The position numbers and the translations under genes were made by a program. This document shows, piece after piece, positions 27,108 through 36,571 of a stretch of DNA of 64,000 bases; the first letter of the stretch is position 1, and every line of letters begins with the position of its first letter. A model generated the notes under the pieces. That model ran no database searches and was not told where the DNA came from. It saw only the letters and a list, made by a program, of their open reading frames with translations. The stretch is from CAWUIO01 sp963922455 (lineage in GTDB: Bacteria; Bacteroidota; Bacteroidia; Cytophagales; Microscillaceae), in NCBI GenBank assembly GCA_963922455.1, contig CAWUIO010000015.1, forward strand, positions 17,265-81,264, in the 5' to 3' direction.

Positions 27108-28976
27108 TTATTGAGGGGAGAATTTGTTGTTTTGGGGGTTTACGTCCGCGGAACGGCCTAGTGGATCAATTTGGATAGACTCAATTTGATCGAAGGGCAA
27201 GGCTAAATCAAGTACATAACTAGGCTGGGCCCAGGGCCAAGAAGGGTGAATTTCCCAGGTATCGTAACCGGCCTCGATACCTTTGGTACCGTGCATCATT
27301 TGTAGAGAGATATTGTGCAATTCTGTACCCGTAGCTTTTGTGATTAGCAGATCTACAGGCATAGGCATAGTGCCCCGGTTGGTGAGGCGAATGCGGGTAC
27401 CTTGTCCTCCCTCAATAGGCTTGACCGACTCGATGGCATAATCGATACGGTGAGTGGTGTAGACCCATTCTTCCAGGTACCAGTCCAAAACCAAACCTGA
27501 CTCTTTTTCGGCCACTCTGAGAAAATCCCAGGGGTCAGGATGACGAAATTTCCAAGTATCAAAATAGCGTAGCATCGTACGGTTAAGCGCTTCTTGGCCA
27601 ATCACATACGACAACTGGTGGAGAAAGATACAACCCATGTCATAGGCGGCTGTACTGTAAGCCTTATTGGTGTTATAGCGGTCGGCCTGCGTCCCCAAAG
27701 GCTCTTGGGAACCCGATACTAAGAGTTCTAAATAATCTTGGTAACTACCCACATGCGGATTGAGTGGGCTTGAGCCATTGATATGATCAACGGTGAGGTG
27801 GGTAGCATAGGTTGTAAAGCCTTCGTCCATCCAAGGGTAGCGCGACTCATTGGTAGCTAAGACTCCGTAAAACCAATTGTGGATCATTTCGTGTACTGCC
27901 ACTCCTTGCAAACTACGCATCGAGCGATTGCCGGTAATCATCGTAGCCATGGGATATTCCATGCCGCCATCTCCCCCTTGGATATAAGAGAACTGCGGGT
28001 AAGGATATTGTCCGAAGTTTTTATTGAGGTAAGTAAAGGCTTTGACCATACGGGGCGGGAGCTTTTCCCAATTTTCACGTACCTCTTTCTGATAAAAGAA
28101 ATGAAGTTCAGGGCCATTAGGCACCTGGGTGCTCGTATGGATAAAGTCGGGATCGGCTGCCCAGGCAAAGTCGTGTACTTGAGGGGCTTTAAAATGCCAG
28201 GTATTTTTGGCCGATTGGGTCTGTCTTTTATCTGAGTAGCCGTGACCTACTTCTTCGGGATTTTGCAAATACCCGGTAGAGGCAAGGGTGTAGGAAGAGT
28301 CGATGCTTAGTTTGACTTCAAAATCTCCCCAAACCCCGTAAAACTCACGAAAGACATAGGGGTTGGGATGCCAGCCGTCTTCATCGTACTCTGCCATTTT
28401 GGGGTACCATTGGGTCATGGTGTAGGAAATGCCTTCGGCATTGTCTCTCCCCGATCGACGAATTTGCTTAGGGACTTGACTCTCAAACTCCATTTCAAAT
28501 ACGCAAGAATCGCCTGGGAGTATGGGTTTGGCCAGGTTGACTTTCATGATGGTGCCATCCACCCGGAAGCTGGCAGGTACTCCGTTTTGAAGAAAGTTTT
28601 GTATCTCGTGATAACCTATTTCCTGATCATTTAAAGCTTTGATACGGGCCCCAATACGACGATCGGGATCAGCAATATTTCTGGAGCGTAGGTCCATGCT
28701 ACTATTGGGCTGGAAGGCATTAAAGTACAGATGGTAAAAAACTTGTTTAAGGGTATCGGGAGAATTGTTGTAGTAGGTTAAGGTTTGTTTTCCATCAAGG
28801 CGATGGGTTTTTACGTCCAAGTCGATTTCCATTAGGTAGGAAACTTTTTGCTGCCAATAGCTAGTGGCGGGGAGAGCTTCTTGGAGTACTTGTTCATTTT
28901 TGCTAGGAGGCATGGGGTTCGTATTACAAGCACTCAGAAAAAGGCTGGACCAAGCCAGGATGATGGGATAGAGCAT
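27108..28976 (-). CDS. M1 family zinc metallopeptidase, lipoprotein
   Basis: A 622-residue M1 (aminopeptidase N-like) peptidase. The lipobox FLSAC places a lipidated cysteine at C17, so it is anchored in the envelope. The zinc site is HEMIH (362-366) with the distal glutamate E385 in WMDEGFTTY; the exopeptidase motif is present as GGMEYP (338-343). The N-terminal 250 residues form the beta-rich domain, and the C-terminus ends with a beta domain rather than a long ARM domain. Monocistronic. It is similar in plan to the second M1 gene at 36572 but clearly diverged. Confidence 0.93.
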   Translation of the reverse strand: MLYPIILAWSSLFLSACNTNPMPPSKNEQVLQEALPATSYWQQKVSYLMEIDLDVKTHRLDGKQTLTYYNNSPDTLKQVFYHLYFNAFQPNSSMDLRSRNIADPDRRIGARIKALNDQEIGYHEIQNFLQNGVPASFRVDGTIMKVNLAKPILPGDSCVFEMEFESQVPKQIRRSGRDNAEGISYTMTQWYPKMAEYDEDGWHPNPYVFREFYGVWGDFEVKLSIDSSYTLASTGYLQNPEEVGHGYSDKRQTQSAKNTWHFKAPQVHDFAWAADPDFIHTSTQVPNGPELHFFYQKEVRENWEKLPPRMVKAFTYLNKNFGQYPYPQFSYIQGGDGGMEYPMATMITGNRSMRSLQGVAVHEMIHNWFYGVLATNESRYPWMDEGFTTYATHLTVDHINGSSPLNPHVGSYQDYLELLVSGSQEPLGTQADRYNTNKAYSTAAYDMGCIFLHQLSYVIGQEALNRTMLRYFDTWKFRHPDPWDFLRVAEKESGLVLDWYLEEWVYTTHRIDYAIESVKPIEGGQGTRIRLTNRGTMPMPVDLLITKATGTELHNISLQMMHGTKGIEAGYDTWEIHPSWPWAQPSYVLDLALPFDQIESIQIDPLGRSADVNPQNNKFSPQ

Positions 28977-29196
28977 AAAATTGGAATTAAATCAAGTTTC
29001 TTTGATAGTTTGCGTAAAATTGGAGGGTAACTCAGGGAGTCACGCACGATTTTCATCCCTCAAATTTATAAATAGTTTGATTTATGCTATACTTTAATAC
29101 ATCAAAGTAGTATGAATTTGCTGAGATAAAGGAGGGGCAATCTTACGTAATTTATCAAGAATAGCGCACAAGTTTTCCCAATGAACCGATTGTAAC

Positions 29197-29604
29197 ATGG
29201 ATCAGTCGCTTATAGCATTTTTATTTTTATTAGCTTCTGTACTACTCGCGCGTTTGCTCAATACGCAGGGCATCGAGGGCTTAAATTCAGATCAAAAAGG
29301 GGAATTACTCCAAGACTTCACTCGATTTAGGATGCTAGCTTTCTTTGTGTTTCTTACTATGGCCCTACTAGCAACTGGGCTATTCATTTGGTGGGAAATA
29401 GGGGCTGAGGTTTGGATAGCTAGTTGTACTGTGCTCTTTATTGTTTATTTGCTGGTATTAGTTGTCTTATCGTACAAACGCCTACAGAAGAGAAGGTTTC
29501 CGGCGAGCTATCTCCGGAATTATTTATGGAGTAGCTTTATCCGAATAAGCGGAGTGCTTATCTTTATTTTTTTGCTAATGGGGAAATATTGGAAGCAGTC
29601 TTAG
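29197..29604 (+). CDS. Small integral membrane protein, unknown function
   Basis: 135 residues with four predicted membrane helices (about 5-22, 45-68, 74-94 and 108-129) and short basic loops (SYKRLQKRRF). No family recognised. It lies alone on the plus strand and its stop is four nucleotides from the stop of the convergent pentapeptide-repeat gene. ATG at 29197. The reading frame is clean and the helix layout supports a real gene. Confidence 0.65.
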   Translation: MDQSLIAFLFLLASVLLARLLNTQGIEGLNSDQKGELLQDFTRFRMLAFFVFLTMALLATGLFIWWEIGAEVWIASCTVLFIVYLLVLVVLSYKRLQKRRFPASYLRNYLWSSFIRISGVLIFIFLLMGKYWKQS

Positions 29605-29608
29605 CTAG

Positions 29609-30652
29609 TCAAGAATTTTCTTGACTTAAGGGATCTAGTATACAATCACCGGCTGGCAGGTTTTTCAAAAAAGCTTCCCCTGCTACGGCTTTCCGGAAAT
29701 CGGTCTTAAAATACGCGTTATCATACCAATCCATGCCCTCGAGCTGAGCTTCTTGAAAATTTGTCATGTAAAGCGTTGCGTGATGCAAAGCGGAACCACG
29801 AAGGTCGGCCTGGTATAAGGTGGATTTACTGAGATTTGTGTAGGCCAAGTCACTTCTCCGAATGTGGGCCCGGGTGAGGCTAGCCTCCGTTAAGTCGGCG
29901 TGTTGGAGGTTTACTTGGTCTAAACGGGCTTGGCCTAAATTACATCGGCTAAGCTCTGCTGTTTCTAAATTGGCTCCGTGAAAAACGGTTTGATGACAAT
30001 TGGCGTCCAAAAACTGGGCTTTTTTAAGGTTAGCAAAGCTGAAAAAAGCTTTGGGAAAATGGGCACTGTTGAGTATAGCCTCCTGCAGATTACAGTTATG
30101 GAAATTGGCTTCTGGTAATTTTGAGTGCAGCAGAACTGCCTTTTCCAGGGAGGCATAGCGAAAATCGGCCTGGTCTACCTCTAAAAAGCTAAGGTTACAT
30201 TGATCCAGGTTTTGGAAAGATAAATTGAGATAATCGGGCCGAGCTTTTTTTAAAATATAAGCAAAACGGTTTTTGAGATCCAGGGATGGGGGCAAGTGAT
30301 TTTGTTGCCTATGGGTATAGGATAAGATAGTCCAAAACGCATAAAATGCATTGGCTGTAATTTCGTGGGGAGGGATATGACGCTGCAACTCAGAATCGTG
30401 ATAGAAATTAAGTTCAAGAAATGGTTCTACTAATGGAGAAAGCCGGTCGGCTAAGGCCACACGATAAGCGCTGGTTTCATGCTGTAAGATAAGAATGAGC
30501 TGCTTACAATCATCAGGACTCAAGCGGGAAGAAGCAAATATATCGGATAAGACTTTCAAACAAATAGCAGGATGACTCAGCTGATACTCGCTTGGATTTT
30601 CTTTTTTTAAAAGAAGGTCTCGGAAAGTATGGTATTTTTCCGGAATGGTCAT
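29609..30652 (-). CDS. Pentapeptide repeat protein
   Basis: 347 residues. The N-terminal ~125 are predicted helical without a recognisable domain; from about 130 to 320 there are pentapeptide repeats of the A(D/N)LxX type (for example ANFHN-CNLQE-AILNS, ADLTE-ASLTR-AHIRR-SDLAY), which fold into a right-handed four-sided beta-helix. Some members mimic DNA and guard gyrase, but most have unknown roles and nothing here points to gyrase. No signal peptide. Single gene, with its stop beside that of the convergent membrane protein. Confidence 0.88.
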   Translation of the reverse strand: MTIPEKYHTFRDLLLKKENPSEYQLSHPAICLKVLSDIFASSRLSPDDCKQLILILQHETSAYRVALADRLSPLVEPFLELNFYHDSELQRHIPPHEITANAFYAFWTILSYTHRQQNHLPPSLDLKNRFAYILKKARPDYLNLSFQNLDQCNLSFLEVDQADFRYASLEKAVLLHSKLPEANFHNCNLQEAILNSAHFPKAFFSFANLKKAQFLDANCHQTVFHGANLETAELSRCNLGQARLDQVNLQHADLTEASLTRAHIRRSDLAYTNLSKSTLYQADLRGSALHHATLYMTNFQEAQLEGMDWYDNAYFKTDFRKAVAGEAFLKNLPAGDCILDPLSQENS

Positions 30653-30843
30653 AAAAAAAATAAAATGGGGTGTAAAAGAGAAGGTTGTTAAAAAGAAAAC
30701 GCCTTGATAATCAGGGTAGTACAGACAAATTTACATGATTGAACAACAAAAGGCAAGGCCTTGCCAAAAAAAAAAGTAAATTTTTGTCATTTGACGAAAA
30801 GGCTGTATATTAGAGAGTTACTAATTTCAAAATACAATACATC

Positions 30844-31056
30844 ATGGTAGATAAAAACTACAAGTACTCCAATGTACGCCGTTACAACTACACTTCAAAC
30901 ATGCTAATAAAATCTGAGAACTACCTTTTTGATGACATCCGAAAAGGCCTCATCCACAGCGGCAATCTGGAAGAAGATATTGCCCGAAGCGTGTCAAGCA
31001 TACAGGCCCTACTTGAGAAATATCACCGTCGTAACTCCCGCTTTTTTAATGACTAA
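30844..31056 (+). CDS. Small protein of 70 residues, unknown function
   Basis: A short, polar protein rich in tyrosine, asparagine and arginine (MVDKNYKYSNVRRYNYTSN) with a C-terminal helix (ARSVSSIQALLEKYHRR). I recognise no family. Reasons to call it a gene: an isolated ATG frame, normal codon use, no competing frame, and a good intrinsic terminator 25 nt after its stop, so the unit looks like a complete monocistronic transcript. Its helix and charge would fit a small regulator, but this is a guess. Confidence 0.6.
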   Translation: MVDKNYKYSNVRRYNYTSNMLIKSENYLFDDIRKGLIHSGNLEEDIARSVSSIQALLEKYHRRNSRFFND

Positions 31057-31078
31057 GGATACAGAGATATTATTTTTT

Positions 31079-31109
31079 TAAGAGCTGCTAGGTCACTGGC
31101 AGCTTTTTT
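31079..31109 (+). terminator. Intrinsic terminator after the 70-residue protein gene
   Basis: AGCTGC (31083-31088) pairs with GCAGCT (31099-31104) around a 10-nt loop, flanked by A residues on the left and followed by a run of T. Confidence 0.8.
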
Positions 31110-31210
31110 CTTACCAATTAACACCATCTTTCTTGGATTAGTTTAGCTCTTAACAACTTTTTAAGTATTATTTTGATTTTGCATATCCCTGCCCTTTTTA
31201 AAAATTGTTC

Positions 31211-33907
31211 TTAATTGAGTTGATACGTGGTATCCGTTAAATGTTGGATAAACTGTAAATTCAAAATAATGCCCTCCATATAATACCCCTTATCTGGAGC
31301 CTTACGGGCTTGGGCCTCTAAAAAGATAGTTTTCCAAGAATCGTCTAAAGTATTATGCCACTTACCTTTCCATTGAATAGGTTTTAAGCTTTTAAAGCCA
31401 TCTTCCAAGACATGATAAAAATGTATCTGGTGATCGGGATGAATAAAATCTCGTAATTGTAGCATATCCAGACTTTTCAATTCTTCCACATCAAGGCCTA
31501 GAAGTTGTAGAGAATAACTTGAGACATACGTAAACGTAAAATTTGGTGAATCAGCAGGCTTATATAATTGAAATATGACCGTTGGAACATTTTGCAACAA
31601 GGATTTGAGGTTTTGCTGCTGTTTTTCCAGGGTTTTTTTCGTTTCACGGACATCCCTTTCCCTTTTTTTCATTTTTTCTACCGACTTTATCAAAACCAGT
31701 TCATTGTTCTTGAGCTTATTATTCATAAGCTCTAATTTCTTCTGGTCTTCCTCCCTTTCTTTCTCTCTTTGTTTCAATTTTTTAAGAGATTTATCTAAAG
31801 CTTTTTGCGAACTGATGTCATTGATGAAGCCAGCAGTGCGGAGGGCTAATCCTTGGGGATCTCTTAAGGTTTTACTCTGGGCGATTACCCAAATATACTT
31901 TCCTTGCTTATTTAGAAGCCGGTGCTCAACATGAAAGGGGGTTTGACCGCTACGGTCACCAAGATGGTCTAAGAGGCTTTGGAAAACATGGGAAGCTTCA
32001 TCGGGGTGGATTCGGCTATACCAACTGAATAGCTGATTAGGAAAACTAGCATCGTTTTCCTCATATCCCAACATCTTTTTTAAATTACTAGACCAGTATA
32101 CCTCTGTGTATTCATTAATTTGCTGATTTTTGGGAATAACAATATCCCACAGCCCTTCACTAGAGCTTTGATTGATCAAATCGAAGCGGACCAGACTTTC
32201 CCGTAACTCGGTCGTTCTGTTATTAATTTCCAATTCCAGGTTTTGTTTCAGTTTTTCGAGCTCTTGTTGTTTGCGGAGCATTTCTTCCTGAGTGCTACTT
32301 AGCTCATCCATATTCCGGATCAATTGGTCTTCTTGCTCTTGCATCTCCGTAGTCTGCTGTTTTAACTCATCTACCAGTTTTTGGGTATGGATATTTATTT
32401 TAATACTGTGAATGGCCGCAGCTAAGTTTTCACAAACCCGATCTATAAATTCTAATTTAAAGTCGTCAAAAGGCTCAAAGGAAGCGATCTCGAGAATACC
32501 CTCTACTTGTTCGTTCAGTTTTAAAGGGATAACCAATAGATAGTTGGGAGGAGCATCTCCCAATCCGGATGTGATATACAAATAGTCTTGGGGCAGGTTA
32601 TTAATCAACATTTTTTCGCCCTCCAGGTAGATTTGCCCCAGAAGCGTTTCTGCGTAATTATCGTGTATGACAATACGTTTTTCCAAATACTTTTTTCGGT
32701 CATAAGCATAACTCGCTACCAGATCTAAATACTGCAAGCCTTCTTCTTCTCCATCCTTTGACACAAAAACACCGCCTTGATTGGCCCCAATATACAATAT
32801 AAGTTCTTCCAGAATGGTCTCGCATAAAGACTCGATATTTTGATCTTGAGCCCTAAATAAAATGGAGAACCTTGCTAAGCCAGAACTTACCCAATTCCTT
32901 TGTTGGTCGGTGTAGGTTACTTGTTTGAGTTGATTCCGCATTTCAAGTAAAGAGTTTCCCAAAACATCATGTTGACTTTGGGGCTGGTACTTACTGTCAA
33001 AGTTTCCTTTCCCAATCATTTGAGAAAAATCACTAGCCTGGCGAAGGTTCTTAATTAATTGCTCGATCAAATGAAAAAGCGAAGTAAACTCGTTTTTTTC
33101 CCCGGAGATGTGCTTGGGCAAGACCCCTTGAGATAATTGGGTTAGCAGTTTACGCAGAATGGCTATTGTACGATAGAGATTGATCATATAATAGCGATAG
33201 AAACTCGTGCATAAAACAATGAGGCTTAGCATAGCCAAGGAGGTGTACATCCACCAATTGGACATGGCTTGGTTTTGGGCAACAATACCTTCTTGCAAAA
33301 AATCCTCATTACGAATCAAAATTTGATCTAAACGGGCATAGATCTTAAATTCATCATGTTTAATTTCTTTCAGTATGGCGGCTATTTGGGGATGCGGAGG
33401 GTATGTTTTTTTATCTTCTGTATCTGTAAGAATGGGTTCGTAATTTTTATAGGCTGTTTCTAACTTTCGTTCTAGCTGCTCCAACTGGAAGATTTGATCA
33501 AATAAAGAATCAAACTCCTGTGTTAAAGCCGGAGACTGTAGCCAGACTTTTAAAGTATCTATATTGGATAAAAACTGCGGGATGGTTTCTGTCCATATCT
33601 TGGTTTTGATGGTTTTGTATCGTTTTTCTTTATTTATAAAATAGGCTTCCCGGGCAAAGGCACCTTTTTCTAGGGTAACCCGAGCTGATTGTATCAAAAA
33701 CAATGTAGACTGATACCGCTTGTAATGTAAATACCTGGCCTCCTCTTGAGAAAATTGGAAATAATAAAAACTGATAGAAATAACGATGAGTAAGCCTAAA
33801 AAGCTCATGATTAACCATTTTAGAAGCCTTCGGTAAAAGGAATGTACCGTAGGTTCAAGCTTTTCTATATCTTGGGTAGGATCTGGATTATTACTCATTG
33901 CTTGCAT
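31211..33907 (-). CDS. Membrane sensor with GAF and two PAS domains, no output domain
   Basis: 898 residues. Two membrane helices (about 31-50 and 215-238) flank a helical extracytoplasmic sensor region; a HAMP-like segment follows, then a GAF domain (about 365-510) with the motif PQDYLYITSGLG, a long coiled coil (about 515-575), a PAS/PAC pair (about 580-705; WSSNLKKMLGY, FHVEHRLLNKQGKYIWV), a second coiled coil, and a final PAS (about 770-890). There is no HisKA, HATPase, GGDEF, EAL, phosphatase or methyl-accepting domain, so the signal must pass by protein contact. Two close paralogues lie at 49121 and 60943. Monocistronic; divergent from the ECF sigma gene. Confidence 0.85.
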   Translation of the reverse strand: MQAMSNNPDPTQDIEKLEPTVHSFYRRLLKWLIMSFLGLLIVISISFYYFQFSQEEARYLHYKRYQSTLFLIQSARVTLEKGAFAREAYFINKEKRYKTIKTKIWTETIPQFLSNIDTLKVWLQSPALTQEFDSLFDQIFQLEQLERKLETAYKNYEPILTDTEDKKTYPPHPQIAAILKEIKHDEFKIYARLDQILIRNEDFLQEGIVAQNQAMSNWWMYTSLAMLSLIVLCTSFYRYYMINLYRTIAILRKLLTQLSQGVLPKHISGEKNEFTSLFHLIEQLIKNLRQASDFSQMIGKGNFDSKYQPQSQHDVLGNSLLEMRNQLKQVTYTDQQRNWVSSGLARFSILFRAQDQNIESLCETILEELILYIGANQGGVFVSKDGEEEGLQYLDLVASYAYDRKKYLEKRIVIHDNYAETLLGQIYLEGEKMLINNLPQDYLYITSGLGDAPPNYLLVIPLKLNEQVEGILEIASFEPFDDFKLEFIDRVCENLAAAIHSIKINIHTQKLVDELKQQTTEMQEQEDQLIRNMDELSSTQEEMLRKQQELEKLKQNLELEINNRTTELRESLVRFDLINQSSSEGLWDIVIPKNQQINEYTEVYWSSNLKKMLGYEENDASFPNQLFSWYSRIHPDEASHVFQSLLDHLGDRSGQTPFHVEHRLLNKQGKYIWVIAQSKTLRDPQGLALRTAGFINDISSQKALDKSLKKLKQREKEREEDQKKLELMNNKLKNNELVLIKSVEKMKKRERDVRETKKTLEKQQQNLKSLLQNVPTVIFQLYKPADSPNFTFTYVSSYSLQLLGLDVEELKSLDMLQLRDFIHPDHQIHFYHVLEDGFKSLKPIQWKGKWHNTLDDSWKTIFLEAQARKAPDKGYYMEGIILNLQFIQHLTDTTYQLN

Positions 33908-34016
33908 AAGCTAGCCTCGCTAAAATGAAGAGAGTAGACGTTGTCAATAAATTTTCTTGTGAAATTTACAACAAGCTGAACTCAGGAAAAACCGAATCCT
34001 TCTCCCTTTGGCATAA

Positions 34017-34047
34017 TTGTAAGTTTTAGGTTTTTTTTAAGTTTGAG
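34017..34047 (+). promoter_or_regulatory. Candidate promoter of the ECF sigma operon
   Basis: A TTG (34017-34019) and a TAAGTTTG box (34040-34047) separated by 20 nt match the Bacteroidota -33/-7 promoter consensus. The expected start near 34054 leaves a leader of about 60 nt. Confidence 0.5.
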
Positions 34048-34114
34048 CCAAAGGATGCAACCTCCCCCCTTCCTTATGCATCTTGATGGTAGAAACGACC
34101 GAATTTTAACTTGA

Positions 34115-34678
34115 ATGCAAGTATTTCTTTCCGAACAAGCTTTACTTGAAGGTTGCCGCCAAGAGAACCGAGCGGCCCAACAAAAACTGTATGAGCACTA
34201 TTCCTCGCTGATGCTCGGAATATGCCGTAGATACTTGGCCGACCCCCAAGAGGCAGAAGAAGTGATGATCGAGGGTTTTTACAAAGTGTTTCGGAAAGTC
34301 TCCCAGTTTCGAGAAGAAGGAAGTTTTGAAGGTTGGATTAGACGTATCATGATTAATGAATGTTTGAACCGCCTCCGAAAAAATCGACACAAGTTTCAGG
34401 AAGTGAGCGTTGACAATCTATCTGAAACGGACGAACAGGCCACCACAGACTCCGACATTGATGCGGAAATCTTACTAGCCATGGTGGAACAACTTCCCAC
34501 AGGGTATCGCACAGTATTTAACCTTTACGCTATCGAGGGCTATTCTCACAAAGAAATTGCTGAAAAATTAAAGATTAGTGAAAGCACCTCCAAATCCCAG
34601 CTATCAAGGGCCCGAGGGCTATTGCAAACCAGCGTAAAGCAGTATTTTAAAAAAACGAATAGGTTACTTCATGGATAA
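34115..34678 (+). CDS. RNA polymerase ECF-type sigma factor
   Basis: 187 residues with sigma-70 region 2 (about 22-92; YEHYSSLMLGICRRYL, AEEVMIEGFYKVFRK, FEGWIRRIMINECLN) and region 4 (about 125-178; LPTGYRTVFNLYAIEGYSHKEIAEKLKISESTSKSQLSRAR), linked without region 3, as in extracytoplasmic-function sigma factors. The next gene overlaps it by 8 nt and has the plan of an anti-sigma factor; an outer-membrane protein gene follows. Which signal it answers to is unknown. Confidence 0.93.
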   Translation: MQVFLSEQALLEGCRQENRAAQQKLYEHYSSLMLGICRRYLADPQEAEEVMIEGFYKVFRKVSQFREEGSFEGWIRRIMINECLNRLRKNRHKFQEVSVDNLSETDEQATTDSDIDAEILLAMVEQLPTGYRTVFNLYAIEGYSHKEIAEKLKISESTSKSQLSRARGLLQTSVKQYFKKTNRLLHG

Positions 34679-35399
34679 GCACCCGATTGACAAATTATTT
34701 AAAACCAAACTCAGCCATACACCCATCACGCCTTCTCCGAAGGCCTGGGCTAAACTAGAGGAAAAGTTTGAATCCAAACCTTTTCTTAGGCGGAGATGGG
34801 TACTAGGTACAGGAAGGATCGCCGCTTGTATTTTACTTCTATGGGCTTTTTGGTGGGCCTTTTATCCCCCATCCCTTGCGGTTCGACCTGACTCCCCTTA
34901 CGTTAAGGCGGGGAAGCAAGATAAGCATTCCCTCAAGTTACTTTTAGACCAATCACGTGAGCCGAAGCTTAGTAGATCGCATACAAGCACCAAAATAGAC
35001 ATGGAAGTAGATGTCCAATCAAAACCGGAAAAATTCCCCGATCAAAGGCTTACTGGCCAAGAAAGGAACTTATCGAGGCCCAAACTAAGACAGGACCTGG
35101 TGGTTGATACACTCAATCTTCCTGATATTCTAAGAGATACCAGCCAAAAACGTACTCCCGACTTTGTCCTTGATCCGACCATGCTGGCCCAGGAAAATCA
35201 AGAGACTCAGCCCGATAGTAGACAGAATTATACCATTACGGTTAAAATAAAATTAGGCAAGCAAGCCGGCTTAGACCCCTCAGGTTTACCCAAGTCCCGG
35301 TCACAGGGTGTATTAGCCAAAATTTTAAAACCAAACGCCGAAAAAGCTAAAAAACGAAAATTACTGTCCGAAAAAATCTTGGCTTCCTTAGGCAAATAG
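34671..35399 (+). CDS. Putative anti-sigma factor, single-pass membrane protein
   Basis: 242 residues: a cytosolic N-terminal segment of about 42 residues (PSPKAWAKLEEKFESK, the pattern seen at the start of many Bacteroidota anti-sigma proteins), one membrane helix (about 47-66, ACILLLWAFWWAFY), then a low-complexity charged periplasmic part and a basic C-terminus. Translation is coupled to the sigma gene by an ATGGATAA overlap. No zinc-binding HxxxCxxC motif. Role as anti-sigma is inferred from position and topology. Confidence 0.6.
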   Translation: MDKHPIDKLFKTKLSHTPITPSPKAWAKLEEKFESKPFLRRRWVLGTGRIAACILLLWAFWWAFYPPSLAVRPDSPYVKAGKQDKHSLKLLLDQSREPKLSRSHTSTKIDMEVDVQSKPEKFPDQRLTGQERNLSRPKLRQDLVVDTLNLPDILRDTSQKRTPDFVLDPTMLAQENQETQPDSRQNYTITVKIKLGKQAGLDPSGLPKSRSQGVLAKILKPNAEKAKKRKLLSEKILASLGK

Positions 35400-35433
35400 A
35401 TTTTGATCCATAACCATATAATAGAAAAATCGC

Positions 35434-36399
35434 ATGAAAAAATTAACCTTACTTGTTTTAGGGCTATTGTACTTGATAAGCTTGCCCTCTGGGCAACTCT
35501 TGGCCCAAGATACCATCTCCGTTGAGCTGGGAGATAAAGCGCGTATCATCATTTATGCCAAAGACCGGGAAGGCCTCACCCGTTTAAGGGAGCTCGACCT
35601 GAATCAAATCATCCGGGATGTGGTGCTTACCCTCGATACCAACAAAATCGAGGAAAGCCAAGACGTAAAAGTGTATGAGTATGAAGTCGATGTGTCTTCC
35701 AATACCATGCGTTTAACCGAAGTGGACGATGAAAAAGTAAGATATGGCCGCGAAATAAACATCACGACTTTTTCTCGTAGAAATTCTCGGGTCTTTTGGG
35801 CCTTAGATCTAGGCTTCAACAATTATCTCGAAAACGGTCAGTTTCCTGATGCCGAAGGCGCCCCTTATGGTTTGAGGCCTTGGGGCTCCCGTTTTGTGGC
35901 CTTTGGGATACACCAACGGACCCGCCTGGGTAAGGATAAAAGCCCCCTGAGCATTCAGATGGGATTGGAGATTGATTGGTTCAACTTCATGTTTGAAGAT
36001 AATAATTACTTGGTAGAGGGTGAGAATGGAGTGGAATTCCGAGATTATGAAGTAGACTTCGACGAAAGCCTACAAAAGAGCAAATTAGCCGTTAGCTACC
36101 TCACCATACCAATTACCCTAAATTTTCGCTTCAAAAACCGCCGGGGGAAACGGACCTTCAACATGGGCTTTGGCGGATATGGTGGCTACCGCATCGGCGG
36201 CCGCACCAAAGTAAAACTGAGCAATGATGACAAAGTCAAAAACCAAGATAATTTCTTTTTGAACAACTGGAGATACGGAGTAGAAGCCCAGGCCGGATAT
36301 CGTAACTTTTTACTCTTTTTCAAATACGATCTCAATCCTCTATTTAATGATAACCGGGGCCCTGACCTCAATGCCTTTGCCTTCGGAATCCGAATTTAA
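35434..36399 (+). CDS. Outer membrane beta-barrel protein (PorT/OmpW-like fold)
   Basis: 321 residues with a signal peptide (about 1-24, ending LLAQ) and, from about residue 110, a small beta-barrel of alternating hydrophobic strands (VFWALDLGFNNYL, LSIQMGLEIDWFNFMF, LTIPITLNFRF, MGFGGYGGYRIGGRTK, NWRYGVEAQAGYRNFLLFFKYDL), ending AFAFGIRI as barrel proteins of the Omp_b-brl_2 class do. Residues 25-105 form a polar domain. 34 nt downstream of the anti-sigma-like gene, so probably part of the ECF operon and perhaps its target or sensor. Repeat copy G starts 17 nt after its stop. Confidence 0.75.
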   Translation: MKKLTLLVLGLLYLISLPSGQLLAQDTISVELGDKARIIIYAKDREGLTRLRELDLNQIIRDVVLTLDTNKIEESQDVKVYEYEVDVSSNTMRLTEVDDEKVRYGREINITTFSRRNSRVFWALDLGFNNYLENGQFPDAEGAPYGLRPWGSRFVAFGIHQRTRLGKDKSPLSIQMGLEIDWFNFMFEDNNYLVEGENGVEFRDYEVDFDESLQKSKLAVSYLTIPITLNFRFKNRRGKRTFNMGFGGYGGYRIGGRTKVKLSNDDKVKNQDNFFLNNWRYGVEAQAGYRNFLLFFKYDLNPLFNDNRGPDLNAFAFGIRI

Positions 36400-36416
36400 A
36401 CCCAAAAAGTAAAGCA

Positions 36417-36546
36417 GGGGCTTGCCCGCGCTGAGAAAATTTCGGCTTACTGACCAAATTTGCCAAGCGCGGGCCGGGCTTTCGCTACTCGCCGGCCTAC
36501 GCGCAAACCAGCAGCGGGCTCAAACAAATCGCTCTATCCCTAAGCC
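36417..36546 (+). repeat. Structured intergenic repeat, copy G (type 2)
   Basis: Starts GGGGCTT 17 nt after the outer-membrane protein stop, co-directional, and ends AAGCCA 25 nt before the stop of the convergent M1 gene. P2 arms CCCGCGCT / AGCGCGGG; the loop holds AAATTT at both sides. P4 GGGC / GCTC. No GA tract follows. Confidence 0.9.
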
Positions 36547-36571
36547 AAAGAAAGTATCCTTAAATCATAAG

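Noticed and set aside
31211..33907. Histidine kinase annotation for the three GAF/PAS sensors
   Set aside because: No H-box, N-box or G-box could be found in any of them; the sequence ends in PAS and coiled coil.
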